Shown here: piece by piece, positions 16,599 through 26,405 of the stretch | Numbering within the stretch: position 1 is the stretch's first letter | Layout of the letters: each line of letters starts with the position of its first letter | Assembly (NCBI RefSeq): GCF_012933465.1 | Contig: NZ_JABBND010000005.1 | Location: forward strand, 186,001-250,000 | DNA: 64,000 nucleotides | Direction: 5' to 3' | DNA from: Actinomycetospora sp. TBRC 11914 | GTDB lineage: Bacteria > Actinomycetota > Actinomycetes > Mycobacteriales > Pseudonocardiaceae | The notes under the pieces: generated by a model | Seen by the model: only the letters and a program-made list of their open reading frames with translations | What the model was told of the DNA's origin: nothing | The model's database searches: none | Translations under genes and position numbers: made by a program

Positions 16599-17697
16599 GA
16601 GCGCGGAGCGCACCTGCCAGCACGTCGTCGGCGGCCCGCTTCGGTGATGCCGCCTCGGCGGGGATCTCCTCGGTCCAGCCGGTCCACGCCGTGCGGGCGG
16701 CCTCCAGGCCCTGGCGCACACCCTCGACGTCCGGCTCCACGACCCACGCGCCGGCGGTGTCCGCGAGGTTCTCCGCGATCCCGGCCCGCGCCGAGACCAC
16801 GACCTGCAGCCCGGCCACCTGCGCCTCGAGCGCGGTGAAGCCGTAGACCTCCTCGGTGGAGGGCAGCACGAGCGTCTGGGTGCGCGCGAGCACCTCCACG
16901 ACCCCGGCCTCGTCGAGGAACCCGTGGAAGGTGACGCGGTCGGCGACGCCGAGCGCCCGGGCGGCCGCCTCGAGCTCGTCGCGCAGCACCCCGTCGCCGG
17001 CGACGTCGAGGGTGGGCGCGCCGTCGAGGGCGGCGAACGCCTCGAGCAGCGTCCCGACGTTCTTGCGCGCGATCAGCTGCCCGACGACGACGAAGCGGTG
17101 GTGGGCCGCGCCGGGACCGGCGCCGCGACCCGCGCGCAGCTCCCGCGGCCGCGTCCCGAACGCCTCGAGGTCGACCGAGTTGACCGACTCGACGATCCGG
17201 TCGGGCGCCACCCCGGTGTGCAGCGCGGCCTCGCGCGCCGACGGTCCCGGGACGACGACGGCCCCGGCGCGGGTGAACAGGCGGGTCCGCAGCCAGGCGA
17301 TGGGGCCGCGGTCGAACTGGCGGGAGTCCAGCGTCGACTCGGAGAAGATCACGTAGGGCACCCCCCGACGCCGGGCCCGCAGCATGGTCCAGGCGCTCGC
17401 GACCTGGGCCCAGGTGGGGATCACGACGACGTCGGCGGCGTCGAGCACCCGTCGGGTCCACCCCGGGCGCAGCGCGGCCTGGTAGGAATCCAGCCGGCTC
17501 GCGATCCGGCGCGGCAGCGGGATGCGCACGGAGGGCAGGACCGCCGACGAGTAGCCGGAGTGGGCCCGGTAGACGAAGTGGCGCTCGGGCTCCTCGGCGA
17601 ACAGGAAGTGGACGTGGAAGTCGCACCGGGAGGCGAGCTCGCAGAACAGCGGTTCCCGGTAGGGCGCCTGGGCGTCGGTGAGCCACGCGACCCTCAT
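16588..17697 (-). CDS. GT4-family glycosyltransferase
   Basis: 369 residues from ATG 17697 (MRVAWLTDAQAPYREPLFCE). The donor-binding half has HRFVVVGQLIARKNVGTLLE (about residue 205) and a conserved E-x7-E region, TEEVYGFTALEAQVAGLQVV (about 284-303), typical of GT4 retaining transferases. It would add a hexose to a lipid-linked repeat unit on the cytoplasmic side. It is convergent with the beta-helix gene, sharing a family-B terminator, and divergent from the glycosyltransferase-like gene at 17804; the two 5' regions are about 100 bp apart. Sugar specificity cannot be read from sequence. Confidence 0.9.
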   Translation of the reverse strand: MRVAWLTDAQAPYREPLFCELASRCDFHVHFLFAEEPERHFVYRAHSGYSSAVLPSVRIPLPRRIASRLDSYQAALRPGWTRRVLDAADVVVIPTWAQVASAWTMLRARRRGVPYVIFSESTLDSRQFDRGPIAWLRTRLFTRAGAVVVPGPSAREAALHTGVAPDRIVESVNSVDLEAFGTRPRELRAGRGAGPGAAHHRFVVVGQLIARKNVGTLLEAFAALDGAPTLDVAGDGVLRDELEAAARALGVADRVTFHGFLDEAGVVEVLARTQTLVLPSTEEVYGFTALEAQVAGLQVVVSARAGIAENLADTAGAWVVEPDVEGVRQGLEAARTAWTGWTEEIPAEAASPKRAADDVLAGALRAREH

Positions 17698-17803
17698 GTC
17701 AGACCACTCAGCATGCCGAACCTTCCGCGCCGTGACCTACGGTCGTCGTCACGAGGAAAGTATCGCCCGTCCGGGCGATCCCGAACACCTGGATGTGGGT
17801 CAC

Positions 17804-18949
17804 GTGTCACACCCGTGTGCGGTAGCCGTCGCCGAGATGGAGGCCGCCGGCCACCGGTTGCGCTACGTGCGTCTCCTGCTCGCGGCCGTGCCGCCCGCGC
17901 GCCGCGTGCTGCTCGTCCCGCGGTCGGTCCGCGGCTCCGCGGAGTTCGCCGAGCACCTGGCGGACGTGGAGGCCGACGTCGTCGAGCTCCCGGAGTCGCG
18001 CCGACCCGCGATGGCGCTCGCGCTGGCGACGGCGGCGGCCCGCGGCGCCCGGCTGGTGGTCCCCGACGGCGACAAGAACGTCGCGCCGCTCCTGCTCGCG
18101 CTGGCCCGGTCGGGGTTCCGCCGCGCACCGGTGTCGCTGCTGCTCATGCGGACCGCCCTACCCGGCGGCCCGGAGCCGGCGACGGCGGGCATGGCGCTGA
18201 AGCCCGCGCTCGCGGGGGTCCTCGCCCGGGTCCCCGGCGCGCGGGTCCGGTTCCTCACCGACGCCTTCGGGGTGGTCGTGCGCCGCCGCGGCTTCCCCGG
18301 GATCGAGCCGGTGCGCGACCCGGTCGAGCCCCCCGCCGCAGCCCTCGAGCGCGAGGGGAACCCTCGGGCCGGTAGAGCGACCGGATCCTCCCCTCGCGAG
18401 TCGGGTGAGCCGTTCCGTGTCGGGGTGTTCGGCGTGGTCAGCGCCCGCAAGAACGTGCCCGTGCTCCTCGCCGCCCTGGCCGGCGCCCGTGACGACGACG
18501 CGGCGGCGGGGGCGCACCTCGTCGTCGGCGGTCGGTGCGAGCCCGACGTTCGCGAGTTCCTCGGCTCCTCCCCCGACGCGGCCGTCCTCACCGCCGCCGG
18601 GCGGCTGCACGTCGACGACCGCCTGCTCACCGAGGACGAGTTCGACACCGCGGTCGCCGGCGTCGACGCCGTCGCGGTGCTGCACGACAACGACGCCCCG
18701 AGCGGGGTCGTCGCCGAGGCGGCCGCCCGCGGCGTCCCGGTGCTGGGCCCGGCCCGGGGCTGGGCGTCGAGCATGGTGACCGGGACCGGGATCGGGGAGG
18801 TCGCCGAGGTGGACGACCCGGACGACGTGCGCGCCGCCCTCGGCCGGCTCGTGGACGCGCACCCGCGTCGCGCGGCCGCCGCCCGCCGGGCCCGCACGCG
18901 TCTCGGCACGAACCACTTCGTTCGGGGACTGCTCGGCAACGTGACGTAG
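17804..18949 (+). CDS. Glycosyltransferase-like protein carrying an in-frame family-A repeat
   Basis: About 381 residues from GTG 17804; GTG 17795 and ATG 17837 are close alternatives, and a longer in-frame extension to 17678 would overlap the divergent gene. EMEAAGHRLRYVRLLLAAVP matches the start of a GT-B group in exopolysaccharide loci (AGHRxRYVRLL). The C-terminal half begins FRVGVFGVVSARKNVPVLLA and has DNDAPSGVVAEAAARGVPVL in the place of the GT4 E-x7-E region, so it may be a divergent GT4 enzyme. Between the two halves, at about residues 183-199, lies EGNPRAGRATGSSPRE, translated straight from a 49-bp family-A element. This sits in the interdomain linker, where an insertion is tolerable. 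Confidence 0.75.
   Translation: MSHPCAVAVAEMEAAGHRLRYVRLLLAAVPPARRVLLVPRSVRGSAEFAEHLADVEADVVELPESRRPAMALALATAAARGARLVVPDGDKNVAPLLLALARSGFRRAPVSLLLMRTALPGGPEPATAGMALKPALAGVLARVPGARVRFLTDAFGVVVRRRGFPGIEPVRDPVEPPAAALEREGNPRAGRATGSSPRESGEPFRVGVFGVVSARKNVPVLLAALAGARDDDAAAGAHLVVGGRCEPDVREFLGSSPDAAVLTAAGRLHVDDRLLTEDEFDTAVAGVDAVAVLHDNDAPSGVVAEAAARGVPVLGPARGWASSMVTGTGIGEVAEVDDPDDVRAALGRLVDAHPRRAAAARRARTRLGTNHFVRGLLGNVT
18350..18398 (+). repeat. 49-bp palindromic element, family A, copy 2 (in frame inside glycosyltransferase)
   Basis: Full 49-bp copy with the CGCGAGGGGA/TCCCCTCGCG ends and TAGAGCGACCG core, in the same direction as the host gene. It is read as EGNPRAGRATGSSPRE without a stop or frameshift, in the linker between the two halves of the enzyme. 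Confidence 0.92.
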
Positions 18950-19017
18950 TCGCCTCCCCCGAGCGGTTCACGGATCTTCACCCATCCGATAGTCTCGCCG
19001 CGCTCGGACTGCAGACG

Positions 19018-20394
19018 GTGATCGCCCCGGGGGAGGTGGCGACGGGTTTGACGACGTTCACCCCCGGCCGCGCCACGGCCCGCCGTGCCCGTGGCACCGC
19101 CACCACGCCCCGGGTGCCCGCGGCCGTGCCCGCCGGTCTGCTGCTCGTCTCGGTCGTCCTGCTGCGCCCCGGCACGCTGGGCGAGTACACCGCGCTCGTC
19201 GGCTGCGGTCTCGCCCTGGCGGCGGGCGTGGCCGCGATGCTGCGCCGCGAGCTCGCGCCGCCGCGGCCGGTGCGGGCGATCTCGGCCCTGCTCGCGCTGA
19301 TGGCCCTGGCCTACCTGTGGATGGTGCTGCACGGGGTCTGGGTCGACGACCTGGACCGCATCCGCAGCCTGTTCCAGGACTTCGTGCTGACGATCGGCTC
19401 GCTCACGGCCGCCGTGCTGGTGCTCGCCGACCCCCGCGCCCGCCTCGCGCTCGGCCGGGGCTTCGTCGTGCTGCTGTGCGTCATCGGCGCGATGTGGGTC
19501 GTCACGGCGCTGTACTGGTCGGTGACCTACGCCGGCGCCGGGCAGGTCATGACGATCCCCGTCGGCACCGTCGGCCCGCAGCCGGTCTACTTCCCGTTCA
19601 CCGTCAGCTACTCGACGTCCGAGGTGTTCGGCACCGGCGTCCCGCGGCTGACCGGGATCGGGCGGGAGTCCGGGTGGATGGCGATGTACTGCGCGGCGGG
19701 CTGGTTCGTCGCCGACGCGGTCGGCTACCGCTCCTGGGTCGTGAAGGCGCTGCTGCTCGCGGGCCTCGTCGGGACCCTCTCGACGGCGGGCTTCGGCGTC
19801 TTCGTCGTCGTCCTCGCCCTCGACGTGTTCCTGCGCCCGCGCGGCGGCATCCGACTGTCGGGGATGGTCCGCCAGCTCGGCGGGCTCATCGCGATCGGCG
19901 TCGCGGGCTGGGTGGCCTTCTACGCGCCGGTGCTCGGGGTGGCGGCGAAGCAGACCAGCAACGAGACCTCGCTCGACGAGCGCTCGGACGCCACCGCCGC
20001 GGGGGTGCGGGCGCTGACCCAGTCGCCGTGGGGCGGTCACGGCACCGAGAAGCAGGCGGGGATCAACCTCGTCTCCGACATCGCGGTGAACGGGCTGCCG
20101 TTCGTGCTGCTCGTCAGCGCGGCGCTGCTCGTGCCGCTGCTCCTGCTGCGGCGTCCCGCCGGGACCCGCGGCCGGGCCGCCCCCGTGGCCCTCGTCGTGT
20201 TCGCGACGCTCCTGACCTCCCAGCCGGCCGCCGCGTCGACCTGGGTCTTCATCCTCGTCGCGCTCGCCCTGGCGTGCGACGAACTGACCGAGGCCGAGCG
20301 CACCGCGCCCGGCAGCCTCCTCCCCCGCCGGCTCCAGGGTGTCCTGGGCGTGCGGGAGCCCGCGATCCCCAGCAACCCGGGAGAACCGTCGTGA
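19018..20394 (+). CDS. O-antigen ligase/Wzy-like polysaccharide polymerase (integral membrane)
   Basis: About 458 residues from GTG 19018; GTG 19036 and TTG 19048 (with GGGGGAGG upstream) are close alternatives. About 10-11 hydrophobic helices are spread over the protein. A large loop (roughly residues 175-225) holds RLTGIGRESGWMAMYCAAGW, like the Arg-bearing periplasmic loop of Wzy/WaaL enzymes, and near the C-terminus is WGGHGTEKQAGINLVSDIAV. Such enzymes link lipid-borne repeat units into long chains at the outer face of the membrane. It overlaps the following Wzz-like gene by four bases (GTGA), so the two are translationally coupled. The sequence is too divergent to separate polymerase from ligase. 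Confidence 0.75.
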   Translation: MIAPGEVATGLTTFTPGRATARRARGTATTPRVPAAVPAGLLLVSVVLLRPGTLGEYTALVGCGLALAAGVAAMLRRELAPPRPVRAISALLALMALAYLWMVLHGVWVDDLDRIRSLFQDFVLTIGSLTAAVLVLADPRARLALGRGFVVLLCVIGAMWVVTALYWSVTYAGAGQVMTIPVGTVGPQPVYFPFTVSYSTSEVFGTGVPRLTGIGRESGWMAMYCAAGWFVADAVGYRSWVVKALLLAGLVGTLSTAGFGVFVVVLALDVFLRPRGGIRLSGMVRQLGGLIAIGVAGWVAFYAPVLGVAAKQTSNETSLDERSDATAAGVRALTQSPWGGHGTEKQAGINLVSDIAVNGLPFVLLVSAALLVPLLLLRRPAGTRGRAAPVALVVFATLLTSQPAAASTWVFILVALALACDELTEAERTAPGSLLPRRLQGVLGVREPAIPSNPGEPS

Positions 20395-22703
20395 ACGTGC
20401 GCGAGTACATGACCGTGCTGCGCGAGGACAAGTGGCTCATCGGCAGCGTCCTGGTCGTCTGCGTGGTGATCGCCGCCGCGGTCGCCTTCCTGCTCCCCCG
20501 CACGTACACCTCGACCGCGATCTTCTACGTGGCCTCGCCCCAGACCGCGTCGAGCTCGCAGGACTCCTACCAGGGCGCGCAGCTGTCCACGGAGCGGGTC
20601 AAGTCCTACACCGAGCTGATCACCGGCCCCCGGGTCGCGGCGGACGCCTCGGCGCTGCTGGGCGGCGTCCCCTCGGCGCAGGACATCCAGAAGGCGGTGA
20701 GCGCGGACGCCGTCGACGAGACCGTCGTGCTCAACCTCGGCGTCACCGAGTCGACCCCGCAGGACGCCCAGCTCGTCGGCACCGCCGTCGCGACCTCGTT
20801 CACCCGGCTGGTCAACAGCATCGAGTCCACCGGCCAGCCGGTGAACCGGCCGATCGTCTCGACCGAGCTCATCTACCCGCCGACGCTCCCGACCTTCCCC
20901 GCCGGCCCGGGCACGACGATGCTGCTGGCCGCGGGCCTGCTCGCCGGTGTGGTCCTCGGCGTCGGCGCCGCGCTGGGGCGCCGGGCGCTGCGGCGGGCCG
21001 TCGACGGCTCCGAGGCCCTCGAGGCCGCCCTCGACGCCCCCGTGCTCGCCGCCGTCCCCGGCCTGCCCCGGCGCCCGGACCGCCCCGCCCTGCTCCTCGA
21101 GCCCGCTCCCGGACGACGCGGCCGCCGCGCCACCCGCGCCCGGACCCGTGCCGCCGCCGTGCGCCGGCTGCGCACCGCGGTGGTGGCCGCCGCCGGGGAC
21201 CGGCGCTGCCTCGTCGTCGCCGGCGTGCGCGCCGGGCAGGGCACGACGACGGCGGCCGTCGACCTCGCCGTCGCCCTCGCCCTGGCCGGCGAGTCGGTGC
21301 TGCTCGTCGACGCCGACCTGCGCCGTCCCGCGCTCGCCCGCCGCCTGGAGCTCGACGCCGACCGCGGGCTCGCGACGGTGCTCGACGGCGGGGCGCTGCG
21401 GGGCGCGGTGCAGCGCTGGACGCCGGGCGCACTCGACGTGCTCCCCGCCGGCCCCGGAGTGGAGCGGCCCGGCGAGGCGTGGGGGACGACCCGGGCCACC
21501 ACCGCGCTGCGGGAGCTGCGGGACGCGTACTCGTGGGTGCTGCTTGACGCGGCCCCGGTCGCGAGCAGCCCCGAGTCGGTCGACCTGGCGCGGCTCGCCG
21601 ACGCGGTCGTGCTCGTCGCCCGCCGCGGGTCGGCCCGTCCCGAGGACCTCGACGCCGCGGCCGCCGGGCTGCGCACCGTCGGCGCCCCGCTGCTGGGCTC
21701 GGTGTTCACGTTCGCGGTCGACGTCCCGCCGGCCCCCGTCGAGGCCCCGCGGGCGCTGCCGCCCGGGCGGGGGTCCGTGTCGGAGCCCGTGTCGGAGCCC
21801 GTGTCGGAGCCCGTGTCGGAGCCCGTGTCGGAGGAGCCCGCCGTCACCGAGCCGGTCCCGGCGCCCGTCGTCGAGCCGCGGAAGCGCCGCGCCGGCACGC
21901 GGAAGACCGCGGAGAAGGTCGTGGCCTCCGAGCCGGCCACCCCCGAGCCGGCCACCCCCGAGCCGGCCACGTCGGTCGCGGCGGACCCGACGCCGCCCCC
22001 GGCGACGCCGCCCACGCGCACCCGCAAGCCACGCACCACGGCGGCCTCGGCCGTCCCGGCCGCCGTCGAACCCGCCGCCGACTCGCCCGCCGTCGCCGAG
22101 CCGGTCACCCCGCCGAAGCCGACCCGGAAGCCGCGCGCGCCCCGCAAGACCACCGCCACGAGCGCGACGCCGGCCACCACGACGCCGGCCACCACGACGC
22201 CTGCCACCGAGCCGGCCGAGGTCCCGCCGACGCCGGCGCCCGCGGAGGCGTCCGCGAGCAACGGGACGGCGCTGCCCACCAACGGCACTGCGCCCACGCC
22301 CACGAACGGCACCGCCCCCACCAACGGCACCGCGCCCACCAACGGCAGCGCCCCCACCAACGGCACTGCGCCCACGCCCACGAACGGCTCCGCGCCCACC
22401 AACGGCACCGCAGCGTCGGCGGCGCCGGACGCAGCCTCGTCGTCGGGAACGACGGGCAGCACCGGGACCCGCCCGCGGCGGGCGACCCGCGCGACGACCC
22501 GCGCCTCCGCGCCCGACGACGCGACCACCACGGTCGAGGGCGAGCCGACGGAGAAGCCCGCCCGAGCACGGACCACCCGCACCCGGACCACCCGCACCGC
22601 CACCACCGGGCGCGGCCCCGAGTCGACCGACGACGCCGCCACCCGGCCGACGCGCATCCGCTCGCCCCGGCCGAGCACCAACAGCCCCGCCTCGGGCTCC
22701 TGA
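20391..22703 (+). CDS. Wzz/BY-kinase-like chain-length protein with degenerate Walker A and a long repetitive tail
   Basis: 770 residues from GTG 20391, overlapping the polymerase stop (GTGA). Residues 1-200 are a Wzz-type domain: VREYMTVLREDKWLIGSVLV opens with a membrane helix, and a second lies near 175-195 after the Pro-rich YPPTLPTFPAGPG. A BY-kinase-like ATPase domain follows (about 250-440). Its Walker A reads GVRAGQGTTTAAVD, with Thr where the catalytic Lys is expected, but Walker A' (VLLVDADLRRP) and Walker B (WVLLDAAP) are kept. The last 300 residues are low-complexity (VSEP, ATPEP and TNGTAPT repeats, Arg/Lys/Thr) and contain no Tyr cluster. It probably regulates chain length, but kinase activity is doubtful. 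Confidence 0.8.
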   Translation: MNVREYMTVLREDKWLIGSVLVVCVVIAAAVAFLLPRTYTSTAIFYVASPQTASSSQDSYQGAQLSTERVKSYTELITGPRVAADASALLGGVPSAQDIQKAVSADAVDETVVLNLGVTESTPQDAQLVGTAVATSFTRLVNSIESTGQPVNRPIVSTELIYPPTLPTFPAGPGTTMLLAAGLLAGVVLGVGAALGRRALRRAVDGSEALEAALDAPVLAAVPGLPRRPDRPALLLEPAPGRRGRRATRARTRAAAVRRLRTAVVAAAGDRRCLVVAGVRAGQGTTTAAVDLAVALALAGESVLLVDADLRRPALARRLELDADRGLATVLDGGALRGAVQRWTPGALDVLPAGPGVERPGEAWGTTRATTALRELRDAYSWVLLDAAPVASSPESVDLARLADAVVLVARRGSARPEDLDAAAAGLRTVGAPLLGSVFTFAVDVPPAPVEAPRALPPGRGSVSEPVSEPVSEPVSEPVSEEPAVTEPVPAPVVEPRKRRAGTRKTAEKVVASEPATPEPATPEPATSVAADPTPPPATPPTRTRKPRTTAASAVPAAVEPAADSPAVAEPVTPPKPTRKPRAPRKTTATSATPATTTPATTTPATEPAEVPPTPAPAEASASNGTALPTNGTAPTPTNGTAPTNGTAPTNGSAPTNGTAPTPTNGSAPTNGTAASAAPDAASSSGTTGSTGTRPRRATRATTRASAPDDATTTVEGEPTEKPARARTTRTRTTRTATTGRGPESTDDAATRPTRIRSPRPSTNSPASGS
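21777..21836 (+). repeat. 12-bp coding tandem repeat (VSEP) in the chain-length protein
   Basis: Four exact units of GTGTCGGAGCCC and a partial fifth encode Val-Ser-Glu-Pro repeats at the start of the low-complexity tail. The unit keeps the reading frame, so copy number can change without a frameshift. Confidence 0.9.
22261..22410 (+). repeat. Coding repeat (Asn-Gly-Thr-Ala-Pro type) in the chain-length protein tail
   Basis: Repeated AACGG-C-ACY-GC-CCCACC units encode a run of TNGTAPT/TNGSAPT motifs. Repeats of this kind are seen in disordered tails of actinobacterial wall-associated proteins; no specific function is shown. Confidence 0.75.
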
Positions 22704-22714
22704 CCGGCGAGTGC

Positions 22715-22780
22715 CCAGGCAGTCGATCATGGATCCCGGCACGACCTCCCCGTGCCGCGATTCATGATCATCTGCCTAGG
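22715..22780. repeat. Family-C palindromic element, copy 1 (terminator-like)
   Basis: GGCAGTCGATCATGGAT opens a long imperfect palindrome that closes with GATTCATGATCATCTGCC; the inner arms are GGCACG and CGTGCC. It lies between the convergent Wzz-like and Wzx-like genes. A second, similar element is at 51584-51647. Confidence 0.75.
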
Positions 22781-22861
22781 GAGGGCAGACGAGGTCCCGC
22801 CGGCCAGCCCTCCACCACCGAGGGAGCACCCGCGGCCCGACCCGCTCGGTGAGCCCACGGG

Positions 22862-24163
22862 TCAGCTGATCTCCGGCCCCTCCGGTACGACGGGCGCGAC
22901 GCCGGCCACCCCGTTCCGCCGCGCGCGACGCGCCGCGAGCCCCAGCAGCACGAAGATGACCACCTGGCTGACCACGTAGCCGACGGCCGCCCACACCGCG
23001 CCGCCCCACCAGGAGAGCACCAGGGTCGCCAGCAGGCCGATCGTCAGGCCGATCGCGATCCCGGCCGCCACGGCCCGCTGGTGGCCCCGGTTCTGGGCGA
23101 TCACCGCGAACGGCTGGTTGAGGGTGACCACCGCCGCGCCGAGGGCGAGGACCGCGAACACCGTGCCCGAGCTCGCGTACTCGGGACCGAGCAGCAACGG
23201 GATGAGCGGCGGTCCGGCCACCGCCGCCACCAGGGGCGCGAGGCAGAGCCCGGCGCCGACCCGCAGGACCCGGCGCTCCTCGCCGCGCAGGGCAGCGTCG
23301 TCGGCGCCGGCCCGGGCGAGCCAGGGGGCAGCGACCATGCCGAGAGAGTTGGCGAGGAAGGTCAGCGGCCCCAGCAGCCGGCCGCCCGCGGCGTAGAGAC
23401 CGGCCTGGTAGGCGCCGGCGCCCGCGGTCACCAGGGGGGTGTCCAGCTGCTGGGCCGACGCCGCGAGGTTCGCCAGCCCGAAGCCGAGCGACTCGCGGTG
23501 GTGGCCGATCAGCTCTCGTCCCGGCCGTCGGCGCTCCCCGGCCGGGCCGAGGAAGACGCGGTCGAGCAGGGCCTCGAGCAGGAAGGACGCGGGCAGGGCG
23601 GCCGCGAGCGCGAGCGTCCCCACCCCGAGGAGCGCGAGGACGACGGCGACGACGAGGCCGCCCACCCGGCCGACGAGCTGGCCGGTCGACGCGCGGGCGA
23701 AGCGCTCCCGGGCCCGGAGCAGCCCGTTGGCGTTCTGCGCCTCCCAGACGCCGATCCCGACGACCGCGAGCAGGATCGCGCTCACGACGTCGGGCGCGAG
23801 GACCAGGCTCGTCGCCAGGCCGACGACGAGCAGCAGCGCGAGCGCCCACGGCCGCTTGGCGGCGACGACGGCCCGGGCCCGGGCGTCGTCGAGCCGTCCG
23901 GCCGCCGTCTCGCGGACCAGGTAGTTGACGAGCCCGAGGTCGACGACGGTGGCCGCGACCTGCCCGATCGCCGCGCAGGTCGCGACCAGGCCGAGCGTGG
24001 CCGGCGAGATCGCGCGGGCGCCCACGACGTAGGTGACGCCGAGGACGACCTGCCCGACGACGAGCGCCCCGGCCACCCCACCGATCCGGCCGAGGAAGAG
24101 CGACAGGGTGCCGCCGGGCCGCCGGCCGGACGTCGGCGGCGAGTCCGGCTCGGCCTCGGTCAC
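22862..24163 (-). CDS. Wzx-like polysaccharide flippase
   Basis: 433 residues from GTG 24163, which overlaps the gmd stop by four bases (GTGA). About 12-14 hydrophobic helices run through the protein with few charged loops. [19 protein letters not shown] and [16 protein letters not shown] sit at typical places for the MATE/MOP-family polysaccharide transporters. The protein would move lipid-linked repeat units across the membrane to the Wzy-like enzyme. It is the third gene of the fcl-gmd-wzx unit and ends 158 bp from the convergent chain-length gene, with a family-C element between. Substrate is not deducible; fucose-containing units are a reasonable guess given gmd-fcl. Confidence 0.85.
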   Translation of the reverse strand: MTEAEPDSPPTSGRRPGGTLSLFLGRIGGVAGALVVGQVVLGVTYVVGARAISPATLGLVATCAAIGQVAATVVDLGLVNYLVRETAAGRLDDARARAVVAAKRPWALALLLVVGLATSLVLAPDVVSAILLAVVGIGVWEAQNANGLLRARERFARASTGQLVGRVGGLVVAVVLALLGVGTLALAAALPASFLLEALLDRVFLGPAGERRRPGRELIGHHRESLGFGLANLAASAQQLDTPLVTAGAGAYQAGLYAAGGRLLGPLTFLANSLGMVAAPWLARAGADDAALRGEERRVLRVGAGLCLAPLVAAVAGPPLIPLLLGPEYASSGTVFAVLALGAAVVTLNQPFAVIAQNRGHQRAVAAGIAIGLTIGLLATLVLSWWGGAVWAAVGYVVSQVVIFVLLGLAARRARRNGVAGVAPVVPEGPEIS

Positions 24164-25143
24164 CGCGCGGAGCCGGCGTCCTGGAGCTCGGCGTCGACCA
24201 TGACGTGGGCGAGGTGCTCGGGCATCGTCGTGGCCTTCCAGCCCAGCTCGCGCTGGGCCTTGGAAGCGTCCCCGATCAGCGCGTCGACCTCGGTCGGGCG
24301 CAGGTAGGTCTCGTCGAACCGCACGTGGTCCTCCCACTCCAGGCCCACGTGGGAGAAGCAGTACTCGACGAACTCCCGCACCGTGGTCGCCGTCCCGGTG
24401 GCGAGCACGTAGTCATCGGCGTGCTCGGCCTGCAGCATCCGCCACATGCCCTCCACGTACTCCGGGGCATACCCCCAGTCCCGGACCGCGTCGAGATTGC
24501 CGAGGTAGACGAACTCCTCCTTGCCCTGCGCGATCCGCGCCGCCGCCCGCGCGATCTTGCGGGTCACGAACGTCTCCCCACGCCGCGGCGACTCGTGGTT
24601 GAACAGGATCCCGTTCACCGCGAACATCCCGTGCGCCTCACGGTAGTTCCGCGCCATCCAGTACCCGTACACCTTCGCCGCCCCGTACGGACTGCGCGGA
24701 TAGAACGGCGTCACCTCGCTCTGCGGCGGCGGCGTCGCCCCGAACATCTCCGACGAGCTCGCCTGGTAGTACCGCGTCGAGATCCCCACCATCCGGATCG
24801 CCTCGAGCAGCCGCGCCGTCCCGACCCCGGTGGTGTTCCCGGTGTACTCCGGCTCGTCGAAACTCACGCGCACGTGCGACTGCGCCGCCAGGTGGTACAC
24901 CTCGTCCGGGCGCACCTTCTCGATCAACGTCACCAGACGGCTCGAGTCGGTCAGGTCCCCGTAGTGCAGCACCAGACGCTGCTCCGGATCGTGCGGATCC
25001 TGGTAGAGATGCTCGATCCGCCCGGTGTTGAACGTCGAGGCACGCCGGATGATCCCGTGCACCTCGTAGCCCTTCCCCAGCAACAACTCCGTCAGGTACG
25101 ACCCGTCCTGCCCGGTGATCCCGGTGATGAGCGCGCGCTTCAC
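24160..25143 (-). CDS. gmd: GDP-mannose 4,6-dehydratase
   Basis: 327 residues from ATG 25143, overlapping the stop of the fcl-like gene (ATGA). The start [20 protein letters not shown] is the Rossmann NAD(P)-binding motif of Gmd, and [17 protein letters not shown] follows. The catalytic TxxxYxxxK is seen as [20 protein letters not shown] with [40 protein letters not shown] is highly conserved in the family. It makes GDP-4-keto-6-deoxymannose, the precursor of GDP-L-fucose, in the cytoplasm. It lies between fcl and wzx, all overlapping, as one unit. Confidence is high since the whole length matches the family. Confidence 0.97.
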   Translation of the reverse strand: MKRALITGITGQDGSYLTELLLGKGYEVHGIIRRASTFNTGRIEHLYQDPHDPEQRLVLHYGDLTDSSRLVTLIEKVRPDEVYHLAAQSHVRVSFDEPEYTGNTTGVGTARLLEAIRMVGISTRYYQASSSEMFGATPPPQSEVTPFYPRSPYGAAKVYGYWMARNYREAHGMFAVNGILFNHESPRRGETFVTRKIARAAARIAQGKEEFVYLGNLDAVRDWGYAPEYVEGMWRMLQAEHADDYVLATGTATTVREFVEYCFSHVGLEWEDHVRFDETYLRPTEVDALIGDASKAQRELGWKATTMPEHLAHVMVDAELQDAGSAR

Positions 25144-26087
25144 TTCTCCTCCGCGATGTTGTCCAGGTACCAGCGGTAGGTGGCGGCCAGCCCCTCGGCC
25201 AGCCCGATCCGCGGCTTCCAGCCCGTGGCGGCGATCCGCGAGACGTCGAGGACCTTGCGCGGGGTTCCGTCCGGCCGCGACGTGTCGTAGACGATCTCCC
25301 CGGAGAACCCGACGGTCTCGGCGACCAGCGAGGCCAGCTCCGCGATCGTCACGTCCTCACCGGTGCCCACGTTGATCGGCGACGGGTCGTCGTAGACGTC
25401 CAGCAGGTGCACACACGCCGCCGCGAGGTCGTCCACGTGCAGGAACTCCCGCCGCGGCGTCCCAGTGCCCCACACGGTGACGGTGGCCGCCGACGTCGAT
25501 TTCGCCTCGTGGAACTTCCGGATCAACGCCGGCAGCACGTGCGAGGACTCCAGGTCGAAGTTGTCCCCCGGCCCGTACAGGTTCGTCGGCATCGCCGAGA
25601 CCCACGCCAGCCCGTACTCCCGGCGGTAGGACTGCACCCCCATGATCCCGGCGATCTTCGCGATCGCGTAGGCGTCGTTGGTGGCCTCCAGCGGCCCCGT
25701 CAACAACGAGTCCTCCCGGATCGGCTGCTCGGCGAACTTCGGGTAGATGCACGACGACCCCAGGAACAGGAACCGCTCGGTCCCCGCCGCCGCGGCCGCG
25801 TCCAGCAGGTTCGCCTGGATCCGCAGGTTGTCGTGCAGGAACTCCACCGGCCGCGCCGCGTTCGCCGCGATCCCCCCGACCCGCGCCGCCGCGTCCACCA
25901 CCGCGGTCGGAGCCACCCGGGCGACGAACTCCCGCGCCGCCGACGCGTCCCGCAGATCCACCTGCGCCGACCGGGCCCCCACCACATCCGAGAACCCCGC
26001 CGCCCCCAGCGCCCGCACCACCGCGGACCCCACCAGCCCCCCCGAGCCCGCCACCAGGACGCGCGCGGACCGATCCAGCTCGACCAT
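25140..26087 (-). CDS. fcl: GDP-L-fucose synthase (GDP-4-keto-6-deoxymannose epimerase/reductase)
   Basis: 315 residues from ATG 26087 ([20 protein letters not shown]), the first Met before the Rossmann motif. The family signatures are present: [16 protein letters not shown] with the catalytic Ser, [20 protein letters not shown] with the YxxxK pair, and [20 protein letters not shown]. It catalyses the 3,5-epimerisation and 4-reduction that make GDP-L-fucose (or a related 6-deoxy sugar). It is the first gene of the fcl-gmd-wzx unit; the next ATG overlaps its TGA. The 318-bp gap upstream presumably holds its promoter. Confidence 0.96.
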   Translation of the reverse strand: MVELDRSARVLVAGSGGLVGSAVVRALGAAGFSDVVGARSAQVDLRDASAAREFVARVAPTAVVDAAARVGGIAANAARPVEFLHDNLRIQANLLDAAAAAGTERFLFLGSSCIYPKFAEQPIREDSLLTGPLEATNDAYAIAKIAGIMGVQSYRREYGLAWVSAMPTNLYGPGDNFDLESSHVLPALIRKFHEAKSTSAATVTVWGTGTPRREFLHVDDLAAACVHLLDVYDDPSPINVGTGEDVTIAELASLVAETVGFSGEIVYDTSRPDGTPRKVLDVSRIAATGWKPRIGLAEGLAATYRWYLDNIAEEK

Positions 26088-26405
26088 GGTGGAGACGGTA
26101 GCGGAGCGTGGCCGGATCTCCGATGGTTGCGCCGTCCGGTGATGGTCACAGCGTCCCGGAGTCACGGGGAGCCCCGTTCGGAGCAGGAGCGCCGCGGCGG
26201 GTGGCGGCCCGGCCCGAGGCCCGTTCGGAGCCGTGCCCGGACGGAGCAGACCGCGGTCCGACCGCTCGCCGTCCCGCTCGCCGACGCGTTCTGTGACGTC
26301 CCGTGTGATCTGCGTGATCTCCGCGAGGCCGGGGTAGCCGCTGCGCCAGGAGCAGCGAGGGGTGCGGGTCCGTGACGCGTGGACCCGTGGCAGGAGGGAT
26401 GGCCC
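26088..26405. other. Intergenic region between fcl and a small membrane protein gene
   Basis: This 318-bp gap separates the divergent fcl unit and the gene at 26406. It contains a direct repeat GTGATCT at 26305-26311 and 26314-26320 (9 bp apart) and two copies of CCGTTCGGAGC (about 26173 and 26222). No convincing promoter or gene could be assigned; the repeats may be regulatory. Confidence 0.35.

Noticed and set aside
21777-22410. The VSEP/NGT repeats as a mobile or regulatory repeat array
   Set aside because: They are in frame, codon-based and confined to one disordered protein tail, so slippage-type coding repeats explain them.
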